A stretch of DNA of 7,771 nucleotides, from contig JAUWKK010000122.1 of assembly GCA_030614245.1 (NCBI GenBank), forward strand, positions 1 to 7,771, read 5' to 3'. This stretch comes from Planctomycetota bacterium (GTDB taxonomy: Bacteria; Planctomycetota; PUPC01; JABMSA01; JAUWKK01). How positions within the stretch are numbered: position 1 is the stretch's first letter; each line of letters begins with the position of its first letter. This document shows, piece after piece, positions 1 through 5,768 of the stretch. A program made the translations under genes and the position numbers. Below the pieces are notes generated by a model that was given only the letters and a program-made list of their open reading frames with translations, was not told where the DNA came from and did not search any database.

Positions 1-23
1 ATCTGCGTTCATCTGTGGTTCCA
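1..23. repeat. Edge of a dispersed CAGAT/GAAC-type intergenic repeat
   Basis: Read on the minus strand, the first 23 bases contain CAGATGAACGCAGAT, so the CAGAT word occurs twice, ten bases apart, preceded by GGAACCA. I recall similar 'CCACAGATGAACNCAGAT' strings scattered through intergenic regions of many environmental bacterial genomes, but this is memory and not a search. The element runs off the left edge, so its full length and copy number cannot be seen. It lies downstream of the kinase stop codon and is non-coding as far as visible. Confidence 0.4.
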
Positions 24-43
24 TTCTCTCCGGGGCCGGGCGG

Positions 44-3000
44 CTACTTCGCTGCGGCTTTCTTCTTGAGCGCGGCCCGCTTGAGCACGAGTGTGTCGCT
101 GCAACAGCGGAAGCCTATATTCCTGCCGCGGGTGAGGGGCTGATTGATGAATCGGTAGGTGGCTTGGAGGTGTTTGACGTTCTCGTCGCGCCAGGAGCCG
201 CCGCGCAGCACGTATCCACTGACGCCTTTGATTGTGCCGGGCGTGGCGGTGTATTCCCAGACGTTCCCGGCGGTATCATGCACGCCGAAGACGCTGCCCC
301 ATTCGGCGAATCCTCCCACGGGGCTGGTCTTGGGGTGCGCATCCTGCGAGATGGCGCCGCCGTTGCACCGGCCGGGTGCCCACTCGCTGCCCCAGGGGAA
401 CAGGCGGCCCTCGGTGCCGCGCGCGGCCTTCTCCCATTCTTCCTCGGTTGGCAGCCGCTTTCCGGCCCACGCGGCATAGGCATAAGCATCATACCAGTCG
501 ACGCCCGTAACAGGATGCAGCGCCTTCCCGTCCGGGAAGGTACCGCCCGTCCAGTATTTCGGCCGGTGGTCCTTGCCCGGTGGTTCGTCGCGGTGGCGGT
601 GGCTTCGGTCATTCGTTCGGATGATGTCGTCGAGGAACGCCTTGTATTGCGCGTTGGTGACCTCGAAGCGGTCCATGTAGAACGTCGGCAGCTCCCTGCG
701 GACGTTTATGGCGAAGATGAACGGCCCGGCCGGAATGCGCACCATCGTGGCGTTTCCGAAAGCTTCTTCGATTTGCCGGCGATAGGCGGCGTAAGTTTGC
801 GAGCCGGGGTGTTCTAGGCGAAGCTTGTTGAGGAGCTTGTGAGCGCCGAAGAACCGCTCAGCAGCCAGCGCCTTCTGCGCCTTCTCCCAGAGAAGGCCGG
901 CTTCGGCCTCGAGCCTGGCGGCTGCGAGTAGTTTCTTGCGGTCCGACAGGCGTTTCTCAAACTGCCTGGTATCGACTCCCTTGGCTTTGGCGCGGAGCAT
1001 CTCTGTGGCAGCTTTATCGTTCTCGCCGCCGGCAATGAAGAAGAGCACCCGCTTCAGCATATCCGTGCCCGTCTTGCCGACACCGGCGATATCCAGTATC
1101 TCGGCATCAGCGCGGAGGTGCTCGGCCTGTATAATCACATTGCGGCCGTTTGCCTTGATGGTGATGACTTCGTCGGAGCCGTCGGCCACGACCGTGCCCC
1201 TGGTCAGAATGCCCTTGCGGCGCACGGCCACCGCCCTGCCGGGCGTATTGAGCGCCTTCAGTGCCGTCTCCCAGATGCCCTTCACCGTGAGAACGTCTTC
1301 GCGGTCCGCACTGACAGCATCGTAGAAGAGCTCTGCGGCCGGATCTTTCAGCAGAGCGTTGCACCGTCTGATCGCTTCATCGTGTTCTCGTGCGGCGAGC
1401 AGCTTCTGTATGCTGACGATGAATGCCGCGTAGACCTTCTGCGCTTTCAGCCGGCGAATGAGTTCGGCATCGGGCTGTGGAGCCTCGTCCAGTTCATCAA
1501 TCTTGGCCAGTTCGGTCTGCGCTTCGCTGGTGATCTCCGGCAAACCGTACTTGAGAGCGGCGCTGTAGATGGCACGTGCTTGCGCGCAGGCTTTGTTTCT
1601 CACGCATTCACCGGCAGCCTTCTTGTCGGCGGCGAACTGTGCCGCTGCCTTTTTCTCTATTTCCGCTCGGATGCGGTCGAGTTCCAGGCGGCGTCTGCTG
1701 CTGGGCTTATCGAGCTCATCGAGTCTGGCTAAAGCCTCGCCGAATTCCTTCGCGTCCGCCAGGTTCTGCGATTCGGCTACAATCTTCCGGAACAGGGCAT
1801 CCCGCCTGTTGCGTTCCCGTGCAACGAGGGCGCTGACGCGGCTGCGGGCTTTCTTGCCCCATTCCGAACCGGGATGATTCTTCGCCACAGCCGCGAAGTT
1901 CCTTATGTTGCTGCGGAAGTCCGTGGGATTGGCTCTTGCGTACTCTACTGCGTCGGGGAAGGCCTTCTCGGCGGGAGCGACGTTAGCGATGTGCCGGCCG
2001 CTATCCGGCGGATTCGGTTTCAGTTCGACCGGCTCGCGGGGATCATGGATAGTGCCGTAGATGATCGCGCCAATGACGGCGAGGAACAGCAGTCCGGCTG
2101 CAAGGATCGGTAACGCGGATGCACTCTTCTTCCTGCGTTTGGGGGACGGCCTGGTCCCATCCGGTGCAGGCTCCACGGGGCCGACGCCCTCGAGGTCGCG
2201 GATCAGTTCGGCAGGTGACTGGTAGCGTTCGTCGCGGTCGCGCTTGCACATCTTCGCCATTATCTCGGCGACACGCTCTGAGATGCTCGGTTGAAGCAGT
2301 CGCGGGTCGGGGATGTCGGTCGAGACGTGCTTAAGCAGTACCTCGCGCGAGGTGTCTCCGGCGAACGGTTTCTCTCCGGTGAGGATATGGTAAAGCGTGG
2401 CGCCGAGCGAGTAGATATCGGCCCGGACGTCTATGTCCTTCAGGCCTCGGGCCTGCTCGGGCGAGATGTAATCCGGGGTGCCTAATGTATAACCTGCACG
2501 GCCGGTAATGACATCGGCTGCGGCCAGCTTGGCCAGGCCGAGGTCGGCCAGCTTCGCCGTGCCGTCGGCGGTCAGCAGGATATTATCCGGCTTGACGTCG
2601 CAGTGCACCATGCGCGCGGCTGCCCAGGCGTGTTCGAGTGCGTGGGCGATCTGCGTTGCAATATCTACTGCTGTACTTTCGTCGAGACGCTTCTCGCGCT
2701 TGAGGCGGCGGCGGACGGATTCACCGTCGACGTATTCCATCGCGAAATAGTAGTAACCCTCGTCAGCGCCGCAGTCGTAGCCCTGGACGATATTCACGTG
2801 GCTGAGCTTTGCGGCAGCCCGGGCCTCGTGCATGAAGCGCTTGACGTAATCCTCGTTCTCGGCAAGACGCGGCGCGAGGATCTTCAGGGCGACCAGTCGG
2901 TCCATCGAAACCTGCAAAGCCTTGTAGACCGTCCCCATCCCGCCGGTGCCGACACGCTTGATGAAACGATAGCCCGCGATGCGCTTGATGCTCCTGTGCC

Positions 3001-3202
3001 GGGATTTCACATCGTTCATCACTTCGGCCGCTTGCGCACCGGTCAGGAATCCCTTGCGTACCATCACCACGTCGAGCGTGATCTGCGCACCGATATCCTC
3101 AGCCAGCTTCAGATCCGACATGCACTCGTCGATCTGCCCGCGTGTCGCCAGCCCGCGTTCGGCTACCGTGTCGGCAAAGCGATAACAGTCTTCGCTGGGC
3201 AA
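44..3202 (-). CDS. Membrane Ser/Thr protein kinase with C-terminal FGE-sulfatase-like domain
   Basis: A Hanks-type (PknB-like) kinase predicted to phosphorylate Ser/Thr of unknown partners. Numbering is from the TTG at 3202 (1052 aa). Residues 1-68 form a helical accessory domain resembling the N-terminal domain of GspE-type ATPases. The kinase spans about 77-338: Gly loop GTGGMG 85-90, VALK Lys107, helix-C Glu126, catalytic loop HCDVKPDN 200-207, DLG 220-222, SPE 247-249, possible activation-loop Thr233, Thr239 and Thr242. A basic stretch precedes one membrane segment at about 362-383, so the kinase should be cytoplasmic and the rest outside. Residues about 413-800 are charged, Ala-rich helices, TPR-like in character. 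Residues 817-1035 are an FGE-sulfatase/SUMF1-like fold (GKRLPTEEEW, GNVWEY, RGGSW, GFRC). Oddities: Cys replaces Arg in HRD, and the catalytic FGE cysteines are absent. A longer start (TTG at 3283, 1079 aa) is open but has no Shine-Dalgarno; the 3202 TTG has AGGGG nine bases upstream. Family call is firm; start and targets are not. Confidence 0.93.
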   Translation of the reverse strand: MPSEDCYRFADTVAERGLATRGQIDECMSDLKLAEDIGAQITLDVVMVRKGFLTGAQAAEVMNDVKSRHRSIKRIAGYRFIKRVGTGGMGTVYKALQVSMDRLVALKILAPRLAENEDYVKRFMHEARAAAKLSHVNIVQGYDCGADEGYYYFAMEYVDGESVRRRLKREKRLDESTAVDIATQIAHALEHAWAAARMVHCDVKPDNILLTADGTAKLADLGLAKLAAADVITGRAGYTLGTPDYISPEQARGLKDIDVRADIYSLGATLYHILTGEKPFAGDTSREVLLKHVSTDIPDPRLLQPSISERVAEIMAKMCKRDRDERYQSPAELIRDLEGVGPVEPAPDGTRPSPKRRKKSASALPILAAGLLFLAVIGAIIYGTIHDPREPVELKPNPPDSGRHIANVAPAEKAFPDAVEYARANPTDFRSNIRNFAAVAKNHPGSEWGKKARSRVSALVARERNRRDALFRKIVAESQNLADAKEFGEALARLDELDKPSSRRRLELDRIRAEIEKKAAAQFAADKKAAGECVRNKACAQARAIYSAALKYGLPEITSEAQTELAKIDELDEAPQPDAELIRRLKAQKVYAAFIVSIQKLLAAREHDEAIRRCNALLKDPAAELFYDAVSADREDVLTVKGIWETALKALNTPGRAVAVRRKGILTRGTVVADGSDEVITIKANGRNVIIQAEHLRADAEILDIAGVGKTGTDMLKRVLFFIAGGENDKAATEMLRAKAKGVDTRQFEKRLSDRKKLLAAARLEAEAGLLWEKAQKALAAERFFGAHKLLNKLRLEHPGSQTYAAYRRQIEEAFGNATMVRIPAGPFIFAINVRRELPTFYMDRFEVTNAQYKAFLDDIIRTNDRSHRHRDEPPGKDHRPKYWTGGTFPDGKALHPVTGVDWYDAYAYAAWAGKRLPTEEEWEKAARGTEGRLFPWGSEWAPGRCNGGAISQDAHPKTSPVGGFAEWGSVFGVHDTAGNVWEYTATPGTIKGVSGYVLRGGSWRDENVKHLQATYRFINQPLTRGRNIGFRCCSDTLVLKRAALKKKAAAK

Positions 3203-3211
3203 GTTTCGTAT

Positions 3212-3216
3212 CCCCT
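3212..3216 (-). promoter_or_regulatory. Candidate ribosome binding site deciding the kinase start
   Basis: The minus strand reads AGGGG here, nine bases before a TTG codon at 3202-3200. The alternative upstream TTG at 3283 has no comparable purine-rich site. The 27 extra residues of the longer form (Gly/His/Arg-rich) do not look like part of the following domain. This favours 3202, though the evidence is modest. Confidence 0.4.
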
Positions 3217-3313
3217 GCTGCTCCGGTGCGGAGGGCCGCCACACACGGCTGCCGCGTCCGGTTCCGTGGTTGGCGCCGTGCAAACCCGCGCAAACTCGCT
3301 ACTGCACAAACGC

Positions 3314-3344
3314 ACAATAGGGCGAGAAGTTCAGTGAAAAACAA
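3314..3344 (-). promoter_or_regulatory. Weak candidate promoter for the kinase gene
   Basis: On the minus strand TTGTTT (3344-3339) and TATTGT (3319-3314) are separated by 19 bases, a loose sigma-70-like pair. The -35 box coincides with the T-tract of the terminator immediately upstream, so its resemblance to a promoter may be accidental. A start near 3306 would give a leader of about 100 bases to the TTG at 3202. Confidence 0.2.
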
Positions 3345-3375
3345 ACCGGCCGAGCTACTTGGCGGCGCGGCCGGT
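3337..3375 (-). terminator. Rho-independent terminator between regulator and kinase
   Basis: The minus strand shows a perfect 8-bp GC-rich stem, ACCGGCCG paired with CGGCCGGT (3375-3368 with 3352-3345), a 15-base loop, then TTGTTTTT (3344-3337). This is a canonical intrinsic terminator reading toward the kinase. It lies about 190 bases past the regulator's stop codon and should insulate the kinase from regulator transcription. Alternatively it could act as an attenuator in a longer kinase leader. Confidence 0.75.
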
Positions 3376-3390
3376 GAATACGTCTTCTGA

Positions 3391-3477
3391 GACTTCAGGC
3401 TACAGACTTCAGACTTCAGGTACGAGCGATCGATATCTTGCGTTCTGCCTGCAGCCTGCGGTCTGAGGCCTGAAGCC
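3391..3477. repeat. Long imperfect palindrome built from CTTCAGR-type words
   Basis: Two 28-base arms (3393-3420 and 3448-3475) are inverted complements at 22 of 28 positions, around a 27-base loop. The left arm contains CTTCAGG, CTTCAGA and CTTCAGG; the right arm contains the reverse words in degenerate form. Pairing continues slightly beyond the arms (3390-3391 with 3477-3478). There is no U-tract on either side, so it is not a simple terminator. It resembles REP- or MITE-like intergenic palindromes, which I infer from structure; a genome-wide copy count is not possible here. Confidence 0.6.
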
Positions 3478-3490
3478 TTCTTCTTTGCTT

Positions 3491-3508
3491 GCCGTCAGTG
3501 GCCACGGC
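3491..3508. repeat. Short hairpin, GCCGT/ACGGC
   Basis: A 5-bp perfect inverted repeat (3491-3495 with 3504-3508) encloses eight bases. It has no T-tract on either strand. It is probably minor structure in the 3' untranslated region of the regulator, and its length is near what chance allows at this GC content. Confidence 0.25.
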
Positions 3509-3549
3509 TGGGCCGCGAGCTCGGTCCATCAGGTTTGACGGCATGATAT

Positions 3550-3574
3550 CTGTTGATGCGGCTCAAGTCAACAG
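3550..3574 (-). repeat. Stem-loop spanning the regulator stop codon
   Basis: CTGTTGA (3550-3556) and TCAACAG (3568-3574) form a perfect 7-bp inverted repeat with an 11-base loop. On the minus strand the upstream arm contains the TGA stop of the regulator at 3570-3568. No U-run follows, so if it acts at all it is more likely a 3'-end stabilising structure than a terminator. Confidence 0.4.
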
Positions 3575-4164
3575 TTTGCCGGGGACAGGTCTGCCGTTAG
3601 AAATCCCGGAACCAACTTCCGCAGCTCTGACAGGAGCTGTTCGGGAGGAAACGGGCTGGTCAAGACGAGATCAGCGCCGGCGGCGACCAGCGACCCTCTG
3701 CGCTCGTCGGCGCCGATGGCCGTCACGAGGATCTTCACGTGTTCGTGCTTGGAAGCAGAGCGGATGGCCTGGCAGGCATTCCAGGCCGACATGTTTGGCA
3801 TGTCCGCATCAAGTATGATAAGGTGAGGGGTGAGCGCCCCGATCTTAAGCATCGCCGCGCTGGCATTGGAAACAGCTTCGATCTTGGCATCAGGCGATAC
3901 CGCGCGCACGAGACTCGTGATCTGGCCCAGTACCCCCTGATCACTGTTGGCGGCTACGACGCGCATCGGGCCGGTTTCGTCGGCCAGCCACATTCCGCGT
4001 TCCTTCATGAACTGCCGGAGGTCTTCTTCGTGAATTCGGTTGTGACGCCCCGCCGTCGGTGAAGATCGCAGCCAGCCGGCCTTGATCCAGCGGAAAACGG
4101 GCGATGGCGTAACGTGCAGGCGGCGTGCCACGTCTGATGTCGTTAATACATTCGGATCCTTCAT
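3568..4164 (-). CDS. Excisionase/BldC-type HTH fused to a degenerate receiver domain
   Basis: A 198-residue cytoplasmic regulator, likely DNA-binding. Residues about 6-57 match the MerR/excisionase-like winged helix: LTTSDVARRL, then VFRWIKAGWL, then a wing (AGRHNRI) and EEDLRQF. Residues about 67-186 match a response-regulator receiver: phosphoacceptor Asp119 in LDADMP and Thr148 in VTA are kept, but the acidic pair aligns to Asn73-Ser74 and the conserved Lys is Ser170 (LTSPF for LTKPF). Domain order is reversed relative to classical response regulators, which carry the receiver first. The start is well supported: ATG at 4164 with AGGAGG seven bases upstream. No histidine kinase is in the window; the nearest signalling partner is the Ser/Thr kinase downstream, but a terminator separates them. 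Phosphorylation may be weak or absent, so it could act as a constitutive or differently triggered regulator. The target genes are unknown; the divergent glycosyltransferase is a candidate by position only. Confidence 0.85.
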   Translation of the reverse strand: MKDPNVLTTSDVARRLHVTPSPVFRWIKAGWLRSSPTAGRHNRIHEEDLRQFMKERGMWLADETGPMRVVAANSDQGVLGQITSLVRAVSPDAKIEAVSNASAAMLKIGALTPHLIILDADMPNMSAWNACQAIRSASKHEHVKILVTAIGADERRGSLVAAGADLVLTSPFPPEQLLSELRKLVPGFLTADLSPANC

Positions 4165-4171
4165 CGATCAA

Positions 4172-4177
4172 CCTCCT
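4172..4177 (-). promoter_or_regulatory. Strong ribosome binding site of the HTH-receiver gene
   Basis: The minus strand reads a full AGGAGG, seven bases before the ATG at 4164. It fixes the start of the regulator. Confidence 0.85.
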
Positions 4178-4220
4178 CGTCCTTGGGAAGTTGCCCTGCG
4201 CATCACCAGGGGCGTCTGTA

Positions 4221-4259
4221 GTTCTTACAACATTGGCTCATTAGAACTTTCGGCTCTAA
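4221..4259. repeat. Overlapping small inverted repeats upstream of the regulator
   Basis: TTAGA (4241-4245) and TCTAA (4255-4259) are inverted with nine bases between. GTTCT (4221-4225) and AGAAC (4243-4247) are inverted with 17 bases between and share bases with the first pair. They could be operator half-sites for the HTH regulator or an alternative RNA fold, but five-base arms are also expected by chance. Confidence 0.2.
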
Positions 4260-4266
4260 ATCCAAC

Positions 4267-4283
4267 AGGTTTAACAAAAACCT
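4267..4283. repeat. Six-bp hairpin AGGTTT/AAACCT
   Basis: A perfect 6-bp stem with a five-base loop lies in the divergent spacer. It could be an operator-like dyad or a weak RNA hairpin. No T-run follows on either strand that would make it a terminator. Confidence 0.25.
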
Positions 4284-4446
4284 CATTCCTTGAGTTCCGG
4301 ATCACTCACGCAGTTCCCTTCAGACACCCGAATCTCCATTGAACGGCTGTTTGAAGCGGATTGAAAAGCTCCGCCGAGCCGATGAATTTGTTCTCAGGCC
4401 TTGATTCCTTGCCTCTCGGGCCGTAAAGTCAATGTGCATCTCGATT

Positions 4447-4451
4447 GGAGG
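4447..4451 (+). promoter_or_regulatory. Ribosome binding site selecting a TTG start for the glycosyltransferase
   Basis: GGAGG lies seven bases before TTG at 4459. The ten bases CGATTGGAGG (4442-4451) recur exactly before the lyase-like gene (5752-5761), also seven bases from its ATG. This supports TTG 4459 over the ATG at 4432, which lacks a Shine-Dalgarno sequence. Confidence 0.65.
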
Positions 4452-4458
4452 CTCGATC

Positions 4459-5592
4459 TTGGCGAAGCGTATCCTGCAAGTGCTGGAAGCGACGGTCGGC
4501 GGTACGCTGGAGCATCTGCTGCAGATTGCCGACCGGCTCGACCGCGAGCGGTTCGAGGTGTCCTTTGCCGTATCGAACCTCCGCGATCCACGGTTCAACC
4601 GGGAGATCGAACGTCTGCGGCGCTCCGGCCGCGACGTACACGTGATCCCGATGAAACGCGAAATCCGCCCCATCTCCGACGCAGCGTGCCTCTGGCGGCT
4701 CTGGAAGCTGATCCGCCGTGAGCGCTACGACGTAGTCCACACACACGGCACCAAGAGCGGAGTCCTCGGCAGAACCGCCGCCTGGCTCGCAGGCTGCCCC
4801 AGGATTATCCACACGGGACACACATTCTCCTTCCAATGGAATCTCGGCGTTAAGGGCACAATCTACACCACTATCGAGCGGATCGCCGCTCGCATGGCCG
4901 ACACCATAATCGCCGTCTCGCCGGGCCAGATGAGCCTGGCGCTTGGCGTCAATCTGTGCCCCCCGAAGAAGCTTGTCGTCATAGAGAACGGCGTCGACTT
5001 CGCCCGGCACCCCGCGCAGATCGACGCCGAGGCCAAACGCGCCGAGCTTGGCCTCGATGCCGGTCAACTCACCGTCGGAATGATCGGCCGGCTCGCACGC
5101 CAGAAGGGCTGCGAGCACTTAGTCGACGCGGCCGCATGCGTAATGAAGACCATGCCCGAGGTGCAGTTCCTGCTGATCGGCGGCGGTGAACTCGAAGGCC
5201 GGATATCCGAGCGTATCGGCCGCTTGGGCATCGCCGGCAGCGTGAGGATGCTGGGCCATCGCGACGACGTAGCCGAGATCTATCCGCTTCTCGACGTCTT
5301 CGTCCTCTCGTCGCTCTGGGAGGGCCTGCCGTACGTGATCCTCGAGGCGATGGCCGCCGGGCTGCCGGTCGTAGCGTCGCGCGTCCCCGGCGTTGAAGAC
5401 GTCGTACGCCACGGCGAAACCGGCCTGCTGGCCAATATCGAAGACGCCGACGAGATAGCTTCATGCCTGCTCAAACTCCTCGCCGATCCCCGACTAAGGC
5501 GGCAGATGGGCCGGAGTGGCCGCGAACGTGTCGAGCAGCATTACTCAATCGAACGATTCATCCGGCGTCTCACCGAACTCTACGATGCGTAG
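4459..5592 (+). CDS. Glycosyltransferase family 4 (GT-B fold)
   Basis: Predicted cytoplasmic retaining glycosyltransferase that moves a sugar from a nucleotide-sugar donor to an unknown acceptor, probably in polysaccharide or glycolipid synthesis. Numbering is from TTG 4459 (377 aa, normal for the family). The N-terminal acceptor domain opens with AKRILQVLEATVGG, whose Gly-Gly loop lies at 14-15, and contains HTHG (94-97) and HTGHTF (118-123). The C-terminal donor domain has IENGVD (175-180), IGRLARQKG (209-217), LLIGGGELE (238-246) and the EX7E motif from Glu288 to Glu296 (EGLPYVILE), typical of GT4. There is no signal peptide or membrane helix. An upstream ATG at 4432 adds nine residues but has no ribosome site. 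The specific sugar and acceptor cannot be read from the sequence. It is followed on the same strand by the exported lyase-like gene 176 bp downstream, which has its own possible promoter, so an operon is uncertain. Confidence 0.92.
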   Translation: MAKRILQVLEATVGGTLEHLLQIADRLDRERFEVSFAVSNLRDPRFNREIERLRRSGRDVHVIPMKREIRPISDAACLWRLWKLIRRERYDVVHTHGTKSGVLGRTAAWLAGCPRIIHTGHTFSFQWNLGVKGTIYTTIERIAARMADTIIAVSPGQMSLALGVNLCPPKKLVVIENGVDFARHPAQIDAEAKRAELGLDAGQLTVGMIGRLARQKGCEHLVDAAACVMKTMPEVQFLLIGGGELEGRISERIGRLGIAGSVRMLGHRDDVAEIYPLLDVFVLSSLWEGLPYVILEAMAAGLPVVASRVPGVEDVVRHGETGLLANIEDADEIASCLLKLLADPRLRRQMGRSGRERVEQHYSIERFIRRLTELYDA

Positions 5593-5695
5593 CCGCTCAC
5601 CTAGATGTCTCGGTTCCGTCGAGAGCCTGTTCCTGGCTGCGTACGTTTTCTTACAATCCGTGCCGGAAGTCCCTTTCAACCCGCCGGGATAAATG

Positions 5696-5701
5696 TATAC
5701 T
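5696..5701 (+). promoter_or_regulatory. Candidate -10 box upstream of the lyase-like gene
   Basis: TATACT matches five of six positions of the sigma-70 -10 consensus. The -35 region is poor (CTTTCA with 17-base spacing). A start near 5708 would give a leader of about 60 bases beginning next to the hairpin at 5714. Confidence 0.4.
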
Positions 5702-5713
5702 GACGTGTGACGC

Positions 5714-5730
5714 CCCAGGATGTTCCTGGG
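5714..5730 (+). repeat. Leader hairpin CCCAGG/CCTGGG before the lyase-like gene
   Basis: A perfect 6-bp stem with loop ATGTT; flanking G/C bases can extend it with one bulge. No U-run follows, so it is not a usual terminator for the glycosyltransferase. Its place just after the candidate promoter suggests a 5'-end structure of the mRNA. Confidence 0.4.
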
Positions 5731-5756
5731 CAATAGTTATCTGGGAAACGCCGATT

Positions 5757-5761
5757 GGAGG
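5757..5761 (+). promoter_or_regulatory. Ribosome binding site of the lyase-like gene
   Basis: GGAGG seven bases before ATG 5769 decides the start. The open frame extends upstream to 5463, overlapping the end of the glycosyltransferase, but that extension lacks a site and would bury the signal peptide. Confidence 0.85.
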
Positions 5762-5768
5762 AAGCAGA

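Larger units (their letters stand above)
4165..4458. other. Divergent intergenic region between regulator and glycosyltransferase
   Basis: This spacer should carry promoters for both directions. No convincing sigma-70 pair stands out. For the plus strand, TTGAAA (4361-4366) lies 17 bases before GAATTT (4384-4389), a good -35 with a poor -10; TTGAA also occurs at 4339 and 4351. The regulator-proximal half (about 4220-4283) is AT-richer than the genes and contains small inverted repeats listed separately. I see no RNA gene and no supported small ORF. Confidence 0.4.

Noticed and set aside
44..760. True formylglycine-generating enzyme (sulfatase activator)
   Set aside because: The paired active-site cysteines are missing after RGGSW, and no sulfatase gene is in the window.
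164..817. Plus-strand open frame of 217 codons opposite the FGE-like domain
   Set aside because: The minus strand encodes canonical FGE-fold motifs across the same bases.
2603..3337. Plus-strand open frame of 244 codons opposite the kinase
   Set aside because: It is antisense to well-conserved kinase motifs and encodes no recognisable domain; long antisense frames are expected in GC-rich DNA.
3391..3477. CRISPR array or tandem repeat cluster
   Set aside because: The words are 7 bases long, inverted around a loop, and lack regular spacers; there are no cas genes nearby.
3284..3567. Small RNA gene in the spacer
   Set aside because: Several hairpins and a terminator are present, but no convincing promoter or known RNA motif; the terminator is adequately explained as the end of the regulator transcript.
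4165..4458. tRNA or riboswitch in the divergent spacer
   Set aside because: No cloverleaf, TTCGANTC-like arm or known aptamer pattern could be found by eye.
4429..5118. Minus-strand open frame of 229 codons opposite the glycosyltransferase
   Set aside because: It is a shadow of the glycosyltransferase N-terminal domain without recognisable motifs.
5463..5768. Upstream extension of the lyase-like reading frame into the glycosyltransferase
   Set aside because: It overlaps the glycosyltransferase end, lacks a ribosome site, and the ATG at 5769 has a GGAGG site followed directly by a signal peptide.
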